Of a stretch of 7,729 bases of DNA, positions 5,881 through 7,729 are shown one piece after another (the first letter of the stretch is position 1; every line of letters starts with the position of its first letter). This DNA comes from Chloroflexota bacterium. Lineage in GTDB: Bacteria; Chloroflexota; Dehalococcoidia; Lucifugimonadales; Lucifugimonadaceae. The notes under the pieces were generated by a model. It worked only from the letters and a program-made list of their open reading frames with translations, was not told the DNA's origin and made no database searches. The position numbers were made by a program, and so were the translations under genes. The DNA lies in NCBI GenBank assembly GCA_030831265.1, contig JAURLM010000096.1:1-7729 (forward strand), read 5' to 3'.

Positions 5881-7023
5881 TTGGCACGAGATTTCAAAGA
5901 GCTCCGACCCGCGTATGGCTTCGACGATGTTGCGATTGTGCCGGGCGATATCACGCTGAACCCTGAAATGGTCGATATTTCGACCAGCTTCGGTGGCATC
6001 AAGATGGATATCCCTTTCATGGCTTCCGCAATGGATTCGGTTGTGGATTCGAATTTCGCAATCGAGATGAGCAAGGCCGGCGGCCTCGCTGTCATGAACA
6101 TGGACGGTATCCAGAGCCGATATGACGATGTGGCTCCGATATACCGGGAGATTGCCGACACTCCTCGCGAGGGTGCAACTGCTTTGATGCAGCGGATTTA
6201 CTCTCAGCCTATTCGCCCCGAACTGGTTGCCAAGCGTGTTGAGGAGATCAAGAAGGGCGGCGGCAAGGCTGCTGTCTCATTCGTTCCTGCTAGCACAAAG
6301 GCGCTCGCTCCAGTGGCAGTAGAAGCCGGTGCTGACATGGTTGTGGTGCAGGGAACCGTGGTGACAGTACGGCACAACTCTCGCTCGCTCGAAGGCCTTG
6401 TGCTCTCGAAACTCGTCAAAGACATCAACGTGCCCATCATCGTTGGCAATACCGTTACCTACGATGTGGTCAAGGAGATCATGGCGCAGGGTGTTCACGG
6501 CGTACTGGTTGGCGTCGGACCCGGATCAGCCTGTACCAGCCGCGAAGTGCTTGGTATCGGAGTTCCACAGGTTTCGGCCACGATTGAGTGTGCAGCAGCC
6601 AGAGATGATTACTTCCAGGAGACGGGCCGATACGTCCCGATCATCACGGACGGCGGTATCCGCACCGGAGGTGACGTCTGCAAGTCATTTGCAGCAGGCA
6701 CTGACTCGGTAATGATCGGCTCACCGTTCGCAAAGACGAAGGAAGCTCCTGCCCTCGGTAACCACTGGGGCATGGCTACGCCACACGCATCGCTACCTCG
6801 TGGCACGCGCCTGACCGTTGGTACTCACTACTCGCTCAACCAGCTTCTCTTCGGCCCGTCTTCCAAGACAGACGGAACCGAGAACCTTGTCGGGGCGCTT
6901 CGGGTATCGATGGGTTACGTTGGCGCACAGAACCTGCGAGAGATGCACAATGCACGCATGGTCTACGCTCCGGCCATCAAGACGGAAGGCAAGATCTACC
7001 AGATGGCAGGCCTCGGCAGCTAA
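5881..7023 (+). CDS. guaB3: GuaB3 family IMP dehydrogenase-related protein (no CBS domains)
   Basis: The 380-residue protein is an IMP dehydrogenase/GMP reductase type TIM barrel. IMP dehydrogenase oxidises IMP to XMP with NAD+, the first committed step to GMP. The start is TTG at 5881, with GAGGGG (5866-5871) placed 9 bases before it, and the product begins MARDFKELRPAYGFDDVAIVP as GuaB-type proteins do. Signatures are MDSV (51-54), the substrate/catalytic loop GVGPGSACTSREVLG (211-225) with Cys218 as the expected nucleophile, TDGGIRTGGD (256-265), and MIGSPFA (278-284). The tandem CBS (Bateman) regulatory domain of canonical GuaB is absent: a short linker (about 92-120) occupies its place. 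The signatures EAPALGNHWGMA (288-299) and LFGPSSKTDGTENLVGALR (323-341) assign it to GuaB3 rather than GuaB. Whether it is the main IMP dehydrogenase depends on whether the genome also has guaB. hisS follows after 63 bases on the same strand. Confidence 0.92.
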   Translation: MARDFKELRPAYGFDDVAIVPGDITLNPEMVDISTSFGGIKMDIPFMASAMDSVVDSNFAIEMSKAGGLAVMNMDGIQSRYDDVAPIYREIADTPREGATALMQRIYSQPIRPELVAKRVEEIKKGGGKAAVSFVPASTKALAPVAVEAGADMVVVQGTVVTVRHNSRSLEGLVLSKLVKDINVPIIVGNTVTYDVVKEIMAQGVHGVLVGVGPGSACTSREVLGIGVPQVSATIECAAARDDYFQETGRYVPIITDGGIRTGGDVCKSFAAGTDSVMIGSPFAKTKEAPALGNHWGMATPHASLPRGTRLTVGTHYSLNQLLFGPSSKTDGTENLVGALRVSMGYVGAQNLREMHNARMVYAPAIKTEGKIYQMAGLGS

Positions 7024-7086
7024 TCCCTGCTGAAGCGCAGGCAGTAAGGTCAAAGTTCCGGGTCGCCGAGGCCCGCAGTTACCATC

Positions 7087-7729
7087 ATGTTCAAGTCTCC
7101 CCGCGGTACGCAGGACATATTGCCGGCTGACCAGCCGTACTGGGATTACGTCCGCAATACTGCCAGGCGCGTTGCAGCACAGTTCGGGTTCGGTCGCATA
7201 GAGACGCCGATGTTCGAGACGACTGGCCTGTTCCAGCGCGGCGTTGGAGACGAGACCGATATTGTCCAGAAGGAGATGTATTCCTTCGAGGACAATGGCG
7301 GCGACATGATTACGCTGCGCCCCGAAGGTACCGCGTCTGTCTGCCGGGCATACATCGAACACGGCATGCACAATCTGCCGCAGCCCGTACGCCAGTTTTA
7401 TCTTGCGCCAATGTTCAGGTATGAGCGGCCTCAGGCTGGCCGACTCAGGCAGCACCACCAGTTCGGTGCAGAGGTAATCGGCGACGCCAGTTCGAGCGTG
7501 GATGCCGAGGTGATTGAACTCGGCTACCGATACCTTTCGCAACTTGGAATCAGTGGTTTTCGCCTGCGCCTGAACTCGCTGGCAGACCCGGATGAGCGCA
7601 AGCCGTACCTTGCGACGCTGCACCAGTATTTTTCAAAGTACGCCGATGACCTTCCGAAGGTTGACCTAGCCCGATTGGAACGCGCACCGCTCAGGCTCCT
7701 CGACTCCAAGGAACCGGCCACTCGCAAAA
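7087..7729 (+). CDS. hisS: Histidine--tRNA ligase, N-terminal part
   Basis: This class II aminoacyl-tRNA synthetase charges tRNA-His with histidine in the cytoplasm. Only the first 214 codons are present; the gene continues past the right edge. It opens with PRGTQDILPAD (residues 5-15), the standard HisRS start (motif 1 region). Next come LRPEGTASVCRAYIEH (about 78-93) for substrate contacts and FYLAPMFRYERPQAGRLRQHHQFGAEVIG, which is class II motif 2 with its conserved Arg and QFG. Near the edge the LRLLDSKEP stretch matches the usual end of the catalytic insert. The ATG at 7087 gives the normal N-terminus. No strong Shine-Dalgarno is seen; the nearest purine run, GAGG, is 15 bases upstream, so translation may depend partly on guaB3. 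The 63-base gap to guaB3 lacks a convincing terminator, so the two are probably one transcript. Confidence 0.96.
   Translation, partial: MFKSPRGTQDILPADQPYWDYVRNTARRVAAQFGFGRIETPMFETTGLFQRGVGDETDIVQKEMYSFEDNGGDMITLRPEGTASVCRAYIEHGMHNLPQPVRQFYLAPMFRYERPQAGRLRQHHQFGAEVIGDASSSVDAEVIELGYRYLSQLGISGFRLRLNSLADPDERKPYLATLHQYFSKYADDLPKVDLARLERAPLRLLDSKEPATRK

Noticed and set aside
5605..5966. Small open frames on both strands in the aminopeptidase-guaB3 gap
   Set aside because: Their products have no recognisable character, one runs into guaB3 in the wrong frame, and the region is better explained as promoters and leaders.
6793..7623. A 276-codon open frame on the minus strand across guaB3 and hisS
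   Set aside because: It is antisense to two clear conserved genes, its product has no recognisable domain, and it is rich in Arg and His as expected for a shadow of high-GC coding sequence.

Overview
The window reads as ordinary bacterial chromosome with medium-to-high GC (judged by eye, not computed). It is densely coded and holds seven protein genes, two of them cut by the window edges. I see no RNA genes, mobile elements, CRISPR arrays or long repeats. A GuaB3-type IMP dehydrogenase relative beside hisS, a DUF2520 protein beside panB/panC, and TTG starts would fit Chloroflexota (for example a Dehalococcoidia/SAR202-like lineage) or another deep non-proteobacterial group. This taxonomic guess is low confidence and rests on gene families only.

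Layout from the left: (1) the first 48 codons of an Amt ammonium transporter on the minus strand; (2) a roughly 390-base divergent intergenic region; (3) a plus-strand MFS exporter whose conserved N-terminus lies upstream of its first ATG, so an unusual CTG start is likely; (4) a minus-strand cluster, read right to left as P1/S58-family aminopeptidase, Rossmann/DUF2520 dehydrogenase-like protein, panB, panC; (5) a roughly 320-base divergent intergenic region with possible leader hairpins; (6) plus-strand guaB3 followed closely by the 5' part of hisS.

The minus-strand cluster is the most interesting part. PanB makes ketopantoate and PanC joins pantoate to beta-alanine. Neither a classical PanE nor a PanD is in the window. 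The DUF2520 protein has an NAD(P)-type glycine-rich loop and sits immediately before panB, so it is a natural candidate for the ketopantoate reductase step. The first gene overlaps the DUF2520 gene by 8 bases. It belongs to the family that contains beta-aminopeptidases (DmpA/BapA) and ThnT, which cleaves the pantetheine amide. A peptidase that releases beta-alanine, or regenerates pantothenate from pantetheine, would complete a self-contained pantothenate module. That is a hypothesis from context, not something the sequence proves.

The guaB3-hisS pair joins guanine nucleotide synthesis to tRNA charging. It is probably co-transcribed across a 63-base gap, from a promoter in the divergent region shared with the pantothenate cluster.
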